The notes beneath the pieces were generated by a model. That model did no database searches. It was not told the DNA's origin and saw only the letters and a list, made by a program, of their open reading frames with translations. DNA of 64,000 bases, taken from JBMOMT01 sp049324835 (GTDB lineage: Bacteria > Chloroflexota > Anaerolineae > CAYNKW01). The first letter of the stretch is position 1. Every line of letters begins with the position of its first letter. A program made the translations under genes and the position numbers. This document shows, one piece after another, positions 55,949 through 64,000 of this stretch. The DNA lies in assembly GCA_049324835.1 (NCBI GenBank), contig JBMOMT010000011.1, positions 1-64,000 of the forward strand, in the 5' to 3' direction.

Positions 55949-56959
55949 TCACAGCTCAAAGACCGCACCGCACACGGGACAGCTCGTGTCCTCCGGGCCG
56001 ACTTCAGCCCCGCAGGCCGAGCAGGTTTCCACCAGTTCTGCGCCGCAGCTTGCGCAGACAACCGCCCCGGCCGCCAGCGCCGCGCCGCAGGCAGAGCACA
56101 CCTCTTGCTGGCAGCCGGGGCACTGCGACCAGCCCAGGGCGATCGTCTGGCCGCAACCCGGGCAGGGTTGGACGGTGGGGGCTTCACGCCCACAGCGTGG
56201 GCAGACTGTCTCATCGGCAAAGAGGCGCAGCGAACAGCCAGGGCAGATCACCTGACCACAATGGGGGCACGGCCCCAGGCCGGGCTGAAAATCGGCGCCA
56301 CATTCGGGGCAATGAACCCAGGACAAGACCTCCTGGCCCAGGCGCACCGCCGAGGTGCGCGCCGACTCGCGCACGATCAGATCGAACGCCTGGCCGCAGG
56401 CGGCGCAATGCCCGGCGTGACCGAGCACGTCAGCGCCGCAGGCCGGGCACTGGCGCACAAAGAGCAGGTTGCAGCCGGGGCAGATCTGGGCGTTGACCAG
56501 CAGCTCCAGGCCGCAGTTGGGGCAGTCGAAAAACAGGGCCGAACCGCAGGCAGCACAGGCGACATCGTCCTCGCCGATGGCCGCGCCGCAGTGGGGGCAG
56601 AGCGACTGACCGCAGACCGTACACAGGCCATCCATGCGCACCACCACCGCCCGGCACGCCGGGCAGCGGGCGCTGCCGGGCGCCAGCGGCTCGGTGTGGA
56701 GCAAGATCGGCGGGGGGGCACTCGACGCTGCCGCGTCTGCGGCAGCGAGTATTGCGCCACAGTGAGGGCAAACCGTCGCGCCGGGCGCGAGCTCGGCGTC
56801 ACATTCGGAGCAGAACAGGCCAAACTCGGCTCCGCAGGCCGGGCAGGCCATCTGATCCGCGGCCAGGGCGGCCCCACATTCGGGGCACAACTCCTGGCCG
56901 CAGGTGGGGCAAAAATCGTCGCCGGGTTCCAGCGGCGTGTGGCATTGTGGACATTTCAT
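55949..56959 (-). CDS. Protein with twelve tandem zinc ribbons
   Basis: A 336-residue cytoplasmic-looking protein built almost entirely of CxxC knuckles. I count 24 CxxC pairs (CPQC, CPTC, CPEC, CPAC, CSEC ... CSAC, CPVC), that is twelve treble- or double-zinc-ribbon units spaced 10-20 residues apart, with two short breaks (about 70-100 and 195-220). No enzymatic domain or membrane helix is present. Such multi-ribbon proteins are often uncharacterised; zinc storage, or binding to RNA or proteins, are possibilities. It lies 13 bases after pgk and one base before birA, so it is part of the gap-pgk-birA operon. Confidence 0.8.
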   Translation of the reverse strand: MKCPQCHTPLEPGDDFCPTCGQELCPECGAALAADQMACPACGAEFGLFCSECDAELAPGATVCPHCGAILAAADAAASSAPPPILLHTEPLAPGSARCPACRAVVVRMDGLCTVCGQSLCPHCGAAIGEDDVACAACGSALFFDCPNCGLELLVNAQICPGCNLLFVRQCPACGADVLGHAGHCAACGQAFDLIVRESARTSAVRLGQEVLSWVHCPECGADFQPGLGPCPHCGQVICPGCSLRLFADETVCPRCGREAPTVQPCPGCGQTIALGWSQCPGCQQEVCSACGAALAAGAVVCASCGAELVETCSACGAEVGPEDTSCPVCGAVFEL

Positions 56960-56972
56960 GGCGGCGATCCCA

Positions 56973-58160
56973 TCAGCCCAGGCGGTCTCGGCGGTCTTGC
57001 AGCACCGCCACTCCTGGCAACACCTTGCCCTCCAGCATCTCCAACGACGCGCCGCCGCCGGTGCTGATGTGGGTCATCTTGTCGGCCAGGCCGGCCTGCT
57101 GGATGGCGGCCGCCGAATCGCCGCCGCCGATGACCGTCACGGCATCGAGACGGGCCAGCTCGCGGGCCAGGGAAAAGGTCTGCGCGGCAAAGGCTGGAAA
57201 CTCGAACACGCCCATGGGGCCGTTCCAGATGACCGTTTTGGCGCCGACCAACGCCTGGCGGAAACGCTGCATCGTCTCTGGGCCGATATCCAGGATGCGC
57301 CAGCCGGCAGGCACATGCTCCACGCCGACCGTCATCGAGGCGGCCTCGTTGGAGAACTCGTTGGCCACCACCGCATCCACCGGCAGCAACAATTTGTCGC
57401 CGCCGCGGGCCAACAACTGGCGAGCAGTATCCAGAGCCAGGTGCTCCACCAGCGAGTCGCCCATCTCCAGCCCGTGGGCCTTGAGAAAGGTGTTGGCCAT
57501 GCCGCCGCCGATGAGCAGCCGATCCACTCTATCCAGCAGGTTTTCGATGACGCCGATCTTGTCCGAGATCTTGGCCCCGCCCAGAATGGCGACAAAGGGC
57601 CGCGCCGGGTTTTCCAGAACTCGACCCAGGAATTCGAGCTCTTTTTCCATCAAAAAACCGGCCACGGCGGGCAGGTAATCGGCGATGCCGGCGGTGGAGG
57701 CGTGGGCGCGGTGGGCCGCGCCAAAGGCATCGTTGACGAACAGCTCGGCCAGGGAGGCCAGTTGGCCGGCAAAGGCCGGATCGTTCTTTTCCTCCTGCGG
57801 ATAAAAACGCAGGTTTTCCAACAGCATCACCTGGCCATCGACCAGGCTCTCGGCGGCGGCGCGCACCTCTGGGCCGATGCAGTCGGCCATCACCTTCACC
57901 GGTCGTCCCAGCAGCTCGGCCAGTCGTGCGCCCACCGGCCTCAGGCGCAGGTTCTCTTGGACCGCGCCTTTGGGCCGCCCCAGATGTGACATGAGAATCA
58001 GCCGGGCTCCCCCATCCAGCAGATACTCGATGGTGGGCAGTGCAGCGCAGATGCGGGTATCGTCGGCCACGGTGGTATCGGCCAGCGGCACGTTAAAATC
58101 CACCCGCACGATCACCCGCCTGCCGGCGACGGCAACGTCGCGAATCGTTTTTTTGTCCAT
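56973..58160 (-). CDS. pgk: Phosphoglycerate kinase
   Basis: A 395-residue PGK making ATP from 1,3-bisphosphoglycerate in glycolysis. RVDFNVPL, DDTRICAALPTIEYLL, LMSHLGRPKG, NDAFGAAHRAHAST, LGGAKISDKIGVIENLL, GGGMANTFL and GGGDSAAAIQQ are all standard. ATG 58160 has GGGAGGCATGG upstream; an upstream open frame reaching the gap gene is not real. Preceded by gap in the same direction. Confidence 0.97.
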   Translation of the reverse strand: MDKKTIRDVAVAGRRVIVRVDFNVPLADTTVADDTRICAALPTIEYLLDGGARLILMSHLGRPKGAVQENLRLRPVGARLAELLGRPVKVMADCIGPEVRAAAESLVDGQVMLLENLRFYPQEEKNDPAFAGQLASLAELFVNDAFGAAHRAHASTAGIADYLPAVAGFLMEKELEFLGRVLENPARPFVAILGGAKISDKIGVIENLLDRVDRLLIGGGMANTFLKAHGLEMGDSLVEHLALDTARQLLARGGDKLLLPVDAVVANEFSNEAASMTVGVEHVPAGWRILDIGPETMQRFRQALVGAKTVIWNGPMGVFEFPAFAAQTFSLARELARLDAVTVIGGGDSAAAIQQAGLADKMTHISTGGGASLEMLEGKVLPGVAVLQDRRDRLG

Positions 58161-58187
58161 CCATGCCTCCCAGATCGGGGTAAAACA

Positions 58188-58209
58188 AGGGCGCAGCTCG
58201 CTGCGCCCC
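58188..58209 (-). terminator. Hairpin between gap and pgk
   Basis: On the minus strand GGGCGCAG-CGAG-CTGCGCCC is followed by TTGTTTTA. It could be a partial terminator or attenuator reducing pgk transcription relative to gap. A second palindrome (GTGACAGT and ACTGTCAC, about 58236-58252) lies nearer to gap. Confidence 0.6.
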
Positions 58210-58282
58210 TTTGCCCACAGATATTGTGATGGCCAGGTGACAGTGACTGTCACTCTGGCTAAAAAGGGAACAACGTTACTGG

Positions 58283-59293
58283 CTACAAACCTTTTTGCGC
58301 CATCAAGTGGATCAGATCGGCCACCCGCACCGAATAGGCCCACTCGTTGTCGTACCAGGCCACCACCTTGACCATGTTGTCCAACGCCATCGTCGAAGGC
58401 CCATCGACGATAGACGAGCGCGGGTCGCCTTTGAAATCAACGGAGACCAGCGGCTCATCCGAGTAGCCCAGAATGCCCTCGAGTTCACCCTCGGCGGCGG
58501 CCTTGAAGGCGGCGTTGAGCGCCCCGGCAGTGGTGGGCTGGCGCACCTCGGCCACAAAATCCACGATCGAAACCGTCGGCGTGGGCACACGCAGCGAAAA
58601 ACCGTCGAACTTGCCCTTCAGCTCTGGGATGACCAGCGCCACGGCCTTGGCCGCGCCGGTGGTGGTGGGGATGATGTTCAGCGCCGCCGCCCGCGCCCGG
58701 CGCAGATCCTCGTGCGGCAGGTCCAGGATGCGTTGATCGTTGGTGTAAGCGTGGATGGTGGTCATCAACCCCTTGACGATGCCAAAATGGTCGTTCACCA
58801 CTTTGGCCGCCGGCGCCAGGCAGTTGGTGGTGCAGGAGGCGTTGGAGATGATGTGATGGTTGGCCGGGTCGTAGCGGTTCTGATTGACGCCCAACACGAT
58901 GGTGATGTCTTCGCCCTTGGCCGGCGCGCTGATGATGACCTTTTTGGCTCCGGCCTGCAGGTGCAGGCTGGCCTTGTCGCGGCTACGAAAGATGCCGGTG
59001 GATTCCACCACCACCTGTACGCCCAGCTCACCCCACGGCAGTTGTGCCGGGTCGCGCTGGGCAAAAACCCGAATCGGCTGCCCATTCACCAGCAGGTTGC
59101 CATCCTGAACCTGGACAGCGCCGGGGAATTTGCCATAGTTCGAGTCGTAGCGCAGCAGATGCGCGTTCGTCTCGGCGTCGAACAGATCGTTGATCGCCAC
59201 CACCTGAACATCTTGCGGATAGTAATCCAGAATGGCTTTGAGCACCTGACGCCCAATGCGTCCAAAACCGTTGATGCCTACCTTGACTGTCAT
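58283..59293 (-). CDS. gap: Glyceraldehyde-3-phosphate dehydrogenase, type I
   Basis: A 336-residue GAPDH. KVGINGFGRIGRQVLKAIL begins the NAD-binding domain, SNASCTTNCLAP carries the catalytic Cys, and the end WYDNEWAYSVRVADLIHLM is typical. AGGAGGACAGTCA precedes ATG 59293. It lies 35 bases after yvcK and 122 bases before pgk. The C-terminal and cofactor loop (NDLFD after VVAI) suggests NAD use, which is only an inference. Confidence 0.97.
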   Translation of the reverse strand: MTVKVGINGFGRIGRQVLKAILDYYPQDVQVVAINDLFDAETNAHLLRYDSNYGKFPGAVQVQDGNLLVNGQPIRVFAQRDPAQLPWGELGVQVVVESTGIFRSRDKASLHLQAGAKKVIISAPAKGEDITIVLGVNQNRYDPANHHIISNASCTTNCLAPAAKVVNDHFGIVKGLMTTIHAYTNDQRILDLPHEDLRRARAAALNIIPTTTGAAKAVALVIPELKGKFDGFSLRVPTPTVSIVDFVAEVRQPTTAGALNAAFKAAAEGELEGILGYSDEPLVSVDFKGDPRSSIVDGPSTMALDNMVKVVAWYDNEWAYSVRVADLIHLMAQKGL

Positions 59294-59328
59294 TGACTGT
59301 CCTCCTGTTGATGCAGATCAAAAGACCG

Positions 59329-60624
59329 TTAATCTGATTCGTACAGCTCGAACAACGCTGCTGCCAGTTTGCCCGAATCGTGCCGCCACGGATTGGTCAG
59401 GTCCACCAGATCGGCGGTGACCAGGACATAGTCGCCGGGCGACTGTTCCCCCAACGACACCAGTTCTTCGCGCGGCAGATGATCCGGCAACGGCATGTCC
59501 AGACGATCGTTGGCCAACACGTAATCGAACAAACCCGGCCCAACGTGCCGCTCCAGCGCGGCCACGTGCGCCCCCACGTCGTAGCCATCGGTCTCGCCCG
59601 GCTGGATGGCCACGTTGCACACGTATACCTTGACCGCCCGTGAGGCCCGAATGGCCCGCACGATGTCGTCCACCAGCAGGTTGGGCAGCACGCTGGTGTA
59701 GAGGCTGCCCGGCCCGACGATGACCAGGTCCGCCGACAGGATCGCCTGCACCGCGCCCGGATAAGCCCGCACCTGGTCAGGGCGCAAAAAGACACGCTCG
59801 ATGGGTAGGCCGGCTTTGGAGATGCGCGATTCGCCTTCGATCACCCGACCCGCGCCGGCGGTCTCGGTCTCGCCTCGCAGGTCGGCGCACAACGTCACGT
59901 TCTCCAGCGTGGAAGGCACGATCCGGCCGCGCACCGCCAGCACCCGGCAACTCTCTTCCAATGCCCGTTCAAAGTCGCCGGTAATGCCCGACATGGCCGT
60001 GATGAACAGGTTGCCAAAGTTGTGGCCATCGACGACGTTGTGGCCAAAACGATACTGGAAAAGCTGACCCAGCAGGTCCTCGTCGTCGGCCAGGGCCGCC
60101 AGGCAGTTGCGAAAATCGCCCGGCGGCAGCACCCCCAGCTCCTGGCGCAACTTGCCGGAAGAGCCACCGTCATCGGCCACGGTGACAACAGCGGTGAGAT
60201 GATCGGTGTGGGTTTTGAGCCCACGCAACAACGACGACAACCCGGTGCCACCGCCGATGGCCACCACGCGCGGCCCGCGGTCGCGCAGGCGATGACGGTA
60301 GAGCACATCTATGACCTGATCTCGCCGGCCAGAATCCAAAAAAGGGGTGAGCAAAACCTGGTTGAACTTGAGCAAAGCGGTGGTCACGACTCCCAGGCCC
60401 AGCAGGCCCATCAATAGCGCGGCTACCCAGGGTAACAACAGGGTCAACAGCCGATGGTCGCCTGCTTCCGGGTTGACGGGGGCAAAAAGTAAATTGATCA
60501 GCCCTCCCGCGATGCCCAGACTGGTCAGGCCCACGCCCAGGATCAACACCAACAACCAGCGTTTGATGCCCAGCCCAGGATAGAGCCACTTGAGCTTCTT
60601 TTTCAGCCTGGCGCGCCAATCCAC
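59329..60624 (-). CDS. yvcK: YvcK/GlmR-family gluconeogenesis factor with N-terminal membrane domain
   Basis: A 431-residue CofD-like UDP-sugar-binding regulator. Residues about 20-90 hold two membrane helices (WLLVLILGVGLTSLGIAGGLINLLF; LLLPWVAALLMGLLGLGVV), and the CofD-like part begins with VVAIGGGTGLSSLLRGLK, then TAVVTVADDGGSSGKLRQEL, PPGDFRNCL, HNFGNLFI and VGPGSLYTSVLPNLL. In Bacillus the protein (without the membrane domain) links carbon status to cell-wall precursor synthesis via GlmS. Here it heads a gap-pgk operon, matching a carbon-flux role. GTG 60624 follows GGGAGGAAGGG. Its promoter is a perfect consensus. Confidence 0.92.
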   Translation of the reverse strand: MDWRARLKKKLKWLYPGLGIKRWLLVLILGVGLTSLGIAGGLINLLFAPVNPEAGDHRLLTLLLPWVAALLMGLLGLGVVTTALLKFNQVLLTPFLDSGRRDQVIDVLYRHRLRDRGPRVVAIGGGTGLSSLLRGLKTHTDHLTAVVTVADDGGSSGKLRQELGVLPPGDFRNCLAALADDEDLLGQLFQYRFGHNVVDGHNFGNLFITAMSGITGDFERALEESCRVLAVRGRIVPSTLENVTLCADLRGETETAGAGRVIEGESRISKAGLPIERVFLRPDQVRAYPGAVQAILSADLVIVGPGSLYTSVLPNLLVDDIVRAIRASRAVKVYVCNVAIQPGETDGYDVGAHVAALERHVGPGLFDYVLANDRLDMPLPDHLPREELVSLGEQSPGDYVLVTADLVDLTNPWRHDSGKLAAALFELYESD

Positions 60625-60647
60625 GTGTGCCCTTCCTCCCGGCGGTT

Positions 60648-60676
60648 ATTATAGTCCAACTCACACCCTGTGTCAA
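60648..60676 (-). promoter_or_regulatory. Perfect consensus promoter of yvcK-gap-pgk operon
   Basis: Minus strand TTGACA (60676-60671), 17-base spacer, TATAAT (60653-60648). Predicted leader is only about 17 bases and includes GGGAGGAAGG. Confidence 0.85.
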
Positions 60677-60698
60677 AGGTTTTTCGCCTGTGTCAGCG

Positions 60699-63692
60699 CT
60701 ACAACAAACTCACCGGATCGATCTCGACCTGCCAGCCCAACGGCAACTCGACGTGGCGCAACAACTCTTGAGGCTGTGCGGCCCGGACGACGATCTGCCA
60801 GCGGTAACGGCCTCGCACGCGCGTGACAAAACAGGGAGCCGGCCCAATGAGCGACACCGCCGCCAGGCCCAAACGGGCGATCTGGTGTTCCAGTGTGCGG
60901 CGCATGGCCTCGGCCTGCGCCTGGCAATGGGCCGCCTCGGCGTGGGCGTAGCGCAAACTCGCCAGCCGGTAAAAGGGCGGATAACCCGCCCGCTGTCGAA
61001 AGGCCAGCTCTTGCTGAAAAAAACCGGCATAATCGTGGCGGGCGGCAAATTGCACCGCATACACCTCCGGGGAATAGGTCTGCACCACCACCCGCCCACC
61101 CAGCGCGCTCCGGCCAGCCCGACCGGCCACCTGGCCCAGCAGTTGAAAGGTGCGCTCGGCAGCGCGGTAATCCGGCAGATGCAGCGCCGTATCGGCTGCG
61201 ATCACACCCACCAGTGTCACCCAGGGCAGATCCAGCCCCTTGGCCACCATCTGGGTACCCACCAGCACGTCGGCCCGACGATCCACAAAGGTCTGCAAGA
61301 ACTTTTCGTGGGCCCCACGTGCGCCCACCGTGTCGCGGTCCCAGCGTAACACGCGCGCGCCTGGAAAACGCTCCTGCAGCGCCGTCTCTACCCGCTGCGT
61401 GCCGATGCCAAAGTAACGTATGTGTGGCCCGCCGCAGGCCGGGCATCTCTCTGGCGGCGACGAGCGCCGGCCGCAATGGTGGCAGACCAGCCAGCCATCG
61501 CTCGAGTGATAGGTCAGCGGCACGTCACAGTGGGTGCAACAGAGCACCTGACCACAATCGCGGCAATTGACCAAGGTCGCCGCGCCGCGCCGGTTCAGGA
61601 ACAGGATAGCCTGCTGATCCCGCGCCAGCGTCTCGGTCAGGGCCTGTTGCAGGGCGCGGCTAAACAGGCTGCGATTGCCCGCCCGCAGTTCGGCGCGTAG
61701 ATCGACAATCTCTACCGGCGGCATCCCGGCAAAAGCCGCCACTTGTGGCGCCCTTGGCGTCCTTTCCGGGAACAAAGGCGTGTGTAATCCGTGGGCCAGG
61801 ATACGCCGCGGCAGGCTCAACAAGCGGTATCGACCCTGCCGGGCGGCGTGATAGGAGGTGACATCTGGCGTGGCGCTGCCCAACACGACCACTGCGCCGG
61901 TCAGCTCGGCCAGCCTGACAGCGGCGTCGCGGGTGTGAAAATGAGGCTCGCGCGGCTGCTTGTAGGAGGCGTCATGCTCCTCGTCCAGCAGGATCAGGCC
62001 CAGCCGGGGCAGCGGCAGAAACAGCGCCGAACGAGGCCCAACGACCACGTCGATCAACCCATCTCGGGCGCGACGCCACACGTCTTGCCGCTCGGCCACA
62101 CCGAGCGCGCTGTGATACACCGCCACCCGCCCCGGAAAGCGGGCCGTGAAACGCCGCACCGTCTGCGCGGTGAGGCTGATCTCGGGCACCAGCGCCATAC
62201 CCTGCCGCCCGCTGGCCAGCACCTCGGCCAGCGCCCGCAAATAAAGCTCTGTCTTGCCGCTGCCGGTGACGCCGTGCAGCAGGAAAACGGGGGGTGAGTG
62301 AGACGGCTGCCAGGCGGCCGCGTCGATCAAAGACGGCTGCATCTCGGCCCAGGCGGCTGCCTGATCGGGGGTGAGCGGCGGGGGTATTTGTGCCGGCGCG
62401 GCTCTATCTGCCTGAGGATCGCGCCACTCTTCGGCCCCGGCCAGCTCGATCAGACCCAACGCCTCCAGGCGATGCAGGTCTTGCAGCGAGCAGCCCGTCT
62501 CGGCATAGAGCCAGCTCACCCAGAGTTGTTCGCCGCGCTGCTGCAAAAGGTGCAGCACAGCGGCCTGTTTCTGACCACCGCTCGACGCCAGGGCCCGATT
62601 TTGGGCCTCCTCTGGCGGCAGAGCAGACCATACCAGCGGCTCTTGCACCATCCGCTCGATAGCGCCGGCCCTTTCCAGCGCCCGGAGTGTTGCACCCGAG
62701 ACGCCCACCGCCTGACGCAGGGCCTGCCGCGTCAACGGGCCGGGATGCCCGGCCAGATAACGCAGCGCGTCGGCCTGTCGGGGGGCGCGGTTCTCGATCT
62801 CGCCCGCCAACCGGGCCAGATCATCGGCCGGCAGCAGGGGCAGGATCGTCTCCTGGCGAGGGGTGAGGTTCAGCCAGCCACGGCGGGCCAATGCCTGCAC
62901 CGGGCTGGGAGAACATTCGGCGGCCCGACAAACGGCCTCCAGTGTGGGCAGTGGATCGTCGGTGGCCGCCAGGTAACGCAGCACCCGCGCCTGGGCCGAA
63001 TCGTGGCCCAGGTGGGGTTGTGCGGCGGCGATGGCGGCATCGTCGGCCAGCAGCCGGACGAAACGAACCTGCCGGGCAGGTCCGCCTGGCGGCGGCAGAA
63101 CCACCTCGCCCGTCACCAGCCGGCGGCGGCGAAGGTGGGCCAGCGCACGGCGGATCGTGTTGCGTTTGAGCTTGAGGCGATTTTGAATCTGCGACAGGCG
63201 CAGCGACCCTTCGCGGGCGAGCAGATCCATCACGGCGCGGCTGGCGCCGGTGAGATCGGCCGGCAGCGGCTGATCGGCGTTTGCGAGCCGGTAGACGGCG
63301 CGGGGGGGGCGGACCAGGCCGGGCGGCAGCATGGCAAACAGACAGTGCGACAGCGTCGTCAGGTATTCGTCGGCCATCCACCGGGCCAGAGCGATCTGGT
63401 GGGCCGTGACGACCGGCCGGGGCAGCGCCAGCGCGACGATCTCTCTGAGTGGTAGCGCTGGCGCCGCCTGGCTCCGCGCGACGACGATGCCATAAGCCTG
63501 GACAGCGCCAAAAGGGACGATCACCAGATGGCCGGGAAGCAGACGATCCAGCAGGGCAGGCGGTACACGGTAATGAAACGTGTGGCCCAGAGGCTCGGCT
63601 TCGGCCTCTGGGCTGTCAATGGCATGATTCGGCTGCGCCGGCAGGGCGGAGCGGCGGAGGCGAACGTTCACGGCGACCTGGGCATAACTCAC
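60699..63692 (-). CDS. priA: Primosomal replication-restart helicase PriA, enlarged
   Basis: A 997-residue PriA; usual length is about 730-830. The N-terminal 3'-DNA-binding domain (HTFHYRVPPALLDRLLPGHLVIVPFG) is normal. Between it and the helicase lie about 270 extra residues with at least four winged-helix-like units (for example LSQIQNRLKLKRNTIRRALAHLRRRRLV). The helicase core has HGVTGSGKTELYL, LLDEEHDASYKQ, the Zn-binding CRDCGQVLCCTHC...CHHCGRR...CPACGG, and GTQMVAKGLDLP. It reloads the replisome at stalled forks, in line with the DnaD-like helicase loader genes in this window. ATG 63692 overlaps the stop codon of the upstream gene (ATGA). Confidence 0.93.
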   Translation of the reverse strand: MSYAQVAVNVRLRRSALPAQPNHAIDSPEAEAEPLGHTFHYRVPPALLDRLLPGHLVIVPFGAVQAYGIVVARSQAAPALPLREIVALALPRPVVTAHQIALARWMADEYLTTLSHCLFAMLPPGLVRPPRAVYRLANADQPLPADLTGASRAVMDLLAREGSLRLSQIQNRLKLKRNTIRRALAHLRRRRLVTGEVVLPPPGGPARQVRFVRLLADDAAIAAAQPHLGHDSAQARVLRYLAATDDPLPTLEAVCRAAECSPSPVQALARRGWLNLTPRQETILPLLPADDLARLAGEIENRAPRQADALRYLAGHPGPLTRQALRQAVGVSGATLRALERAGAIERMVQEPLVWSALPPEEAQNRALASSGGQKQAAVLHLLQQRGEQLWVSWLYAETGCSLQDLHRLEALGLIELAGAEEWRDPQADRAAPAQIPPPLTPDQAAAWAEMQPSLIDAAAWQPSHSPPVFLLHGVTGSGKTELYLRALAEVLASGRQGMALVPEISLTAQTVRRFTARFPGRVAVYHSALGVAERQDVWRRARDGLIDVVVGPRSALFLPLPRLGLILLDEEHDASYKQPREPHFHTRDAAVRLAELTGAVVVLGSATPDVTSYHAARQGRYRLLSLPRRILAHGLHTPLFPERTPRAPQVAAFAGMPPVEIVDLRAELRAGNRSLFSRALQQALTETLARDQQAILFLNRRGAATLVNCRDCGQVLCCTHCDVPLTYHSSDGWLVCHHCGRRSSPPERCPACGGPHIRYFGIGTQRVETALQERFPGARVLRWDRDTVGARGAHEKFLQTFVDRRADVLVGTQMVAKGLDLPWVTLVGVIAADTALHLPDYRAAERTFQLLGQVAGRAGRSALGGRVVVQTYSPEVYAVQFAARHDYAGFFQQELAFRQRAGYPPFYRLASLRYAHAEAAHCQAQAEAMRRTLEHQIARLGLAAVSLIGPAPCFVTRVRGRYRWQIVVRAAQPQELLRHVELPLGWQVEIDPVSLL

Positions 63693-64000
63693 GAATCGCC
63701 TGCCTTTTGCTCTCTGTTGCCCTGGTCAAAAAAGAGGCTCAGGCGGTCGATGCGACGACCATCGAGCGTCTCCACCCGCAGACGAATGCCATCGGCGCGG
63801 ACCTGGTCGCCTACCTGGGCCAGGCGGCGCAGACGGCCCAGCACATAACCAGCGATGGTGTCATAGTGAGGGTCGGCCAGTTGCAGGCCGAATTCTTCGT
63901 TGACCTCTTTTATCTGCATCAGGCCACTGATGATCACGCTGCCGTCGGGCAGCCGCTCGATCTGTGGCTCGTCCTGGTCAAAAGCATCCTGCACGTCGCC
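63689..64000 (-). CDS. CorC/HlyC-type transporter-associated domain protein (5' part outside window)
   Basis: Only the C-terminal about 103 residues are in the window; the frame is open beyond 64000, so the gene is truncated by the window edge. The sequence (DGSVIISGLMQIKEVNEEFGLQLADPHYDTIAGYVLGRLRRLAQVGDQV... VETLDGRRIDRL) is the transporter-associated domain at the end of CNNM/CorC-type Mg/Co transporters and hemolysin C-like proteins, which usually follow a DUF21 membrane domain and two CBS domains. The stop codon overlaps the priA start (ATGA at 63689-63692), implying coupled translation. Confidence 0.85.
   Translation of the reverse strand, partial: GDVQDAFDQDEPQIERLPDGSVIISGLMQIKEVNEEFGLQLADPHYDTIAGYVLGRLRRLAQVGDQVRADGIRLRVETLDGRRIDRLSLFFDQGNREQKAGDS

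Overview
The window is a GC-rich (roughly 60-65 %) bacterial chromosome segment with one 10-N scaffold gap at 30039-30048, so it comes from a draft or metagenome assembly. The gene content points to the Chloroflexota, probably an Anaerolineae-like lineage. The evidence is a DnaD/DnaC-type helicase-loader set, several large secreted HExxH metallopeptidases with Pro/Thr linkers, a C-terminal YLPLxLR tail, an enlarged PriA, a nurA/herA cluster and an orphan Flp pilin. This placement is inferred from family knowledge, not from a phylogenetic marker. Promoters are easy to read and close to the sigma70 consensus, often TTGTCA-N17-TATAAT or an extended -10 of the form TGnTATAAT.

Layout, left to right. 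1-4.7 kb: adenine deaminase, an altronate dehydratase-like enzyme and a convergent metallo-aminopeptidase. 4.7-10.3 kb: an exopolysaccharide block (GT4 glycosyltransferase, two Wzz-like proteins, a CpsD-type kinase, a nucleotide-sugar pyrophosphorylase) interrupted by a MNT/HEPN toxin-antitoxin pair and bordered by copies of a small repeat. 10.3-13.2 kb: a 32-residue bS22/AURKAIP1-like ribosomal peptide followed by two DnaD-like proteins and a zinc-finger helicase loader. 13.2-18.1 kb: Ada-type repair protein, patatin, glycogen debranching enzyme and lgt. 18.4-25.6 kb: a sensor kinase that has lost both phospho-sites, then iorA and iorB (arylpyruvate ferredoxin oxidoreductase) split by a decayed DUF433/DUF5615 toxin-antitoxin cassette, then a ferritin-like/thioredoxin DUF255 fusion. 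25.6-28.9 kb: a leaderless C45-type hydrolase and the pgeF-yggS-yggT-yggU set. 29-41.2 kb: a secretome region with a lipoprotein, three HExxH peptidases, a Thr/Pro-rich FxLYD-like membrane protein, and a DHH-CBS-tRNA nucleotidyltransferase. 41.3-46.1 kb: nurA, a HAS-barrel-like protein, an M42 peptidase and herA in one operon. 46.1-50.8 kb: rlmD, the orphan Flp pilin, gdhA and gatB. 50.9-52.7 kb: a low-GC TylF-type methyltransferase followed by a foldable integron attC site, wedged between a strong promoter and plsY. 52.7-64 kb: on the minus strand, a truncated CorC-like protein, priA, yvcK, gap, pgk, a 12-zinc-ribbon protein, birA and a duplicated membrane protein.

The most interesting items are the integron-like cassette at 51037-52050, a 132-bp repeat whose two copies (92 % identical, opposite orientation) sit in the nurA leader and in that cassette, the four-gene nurA-herA operon with an extra HAS-barrel-like partner, the doubly degenerate histidine kinase, and two toxin-antitoxin modules inserted seamlessly into metabolic or polysaccharide operons.
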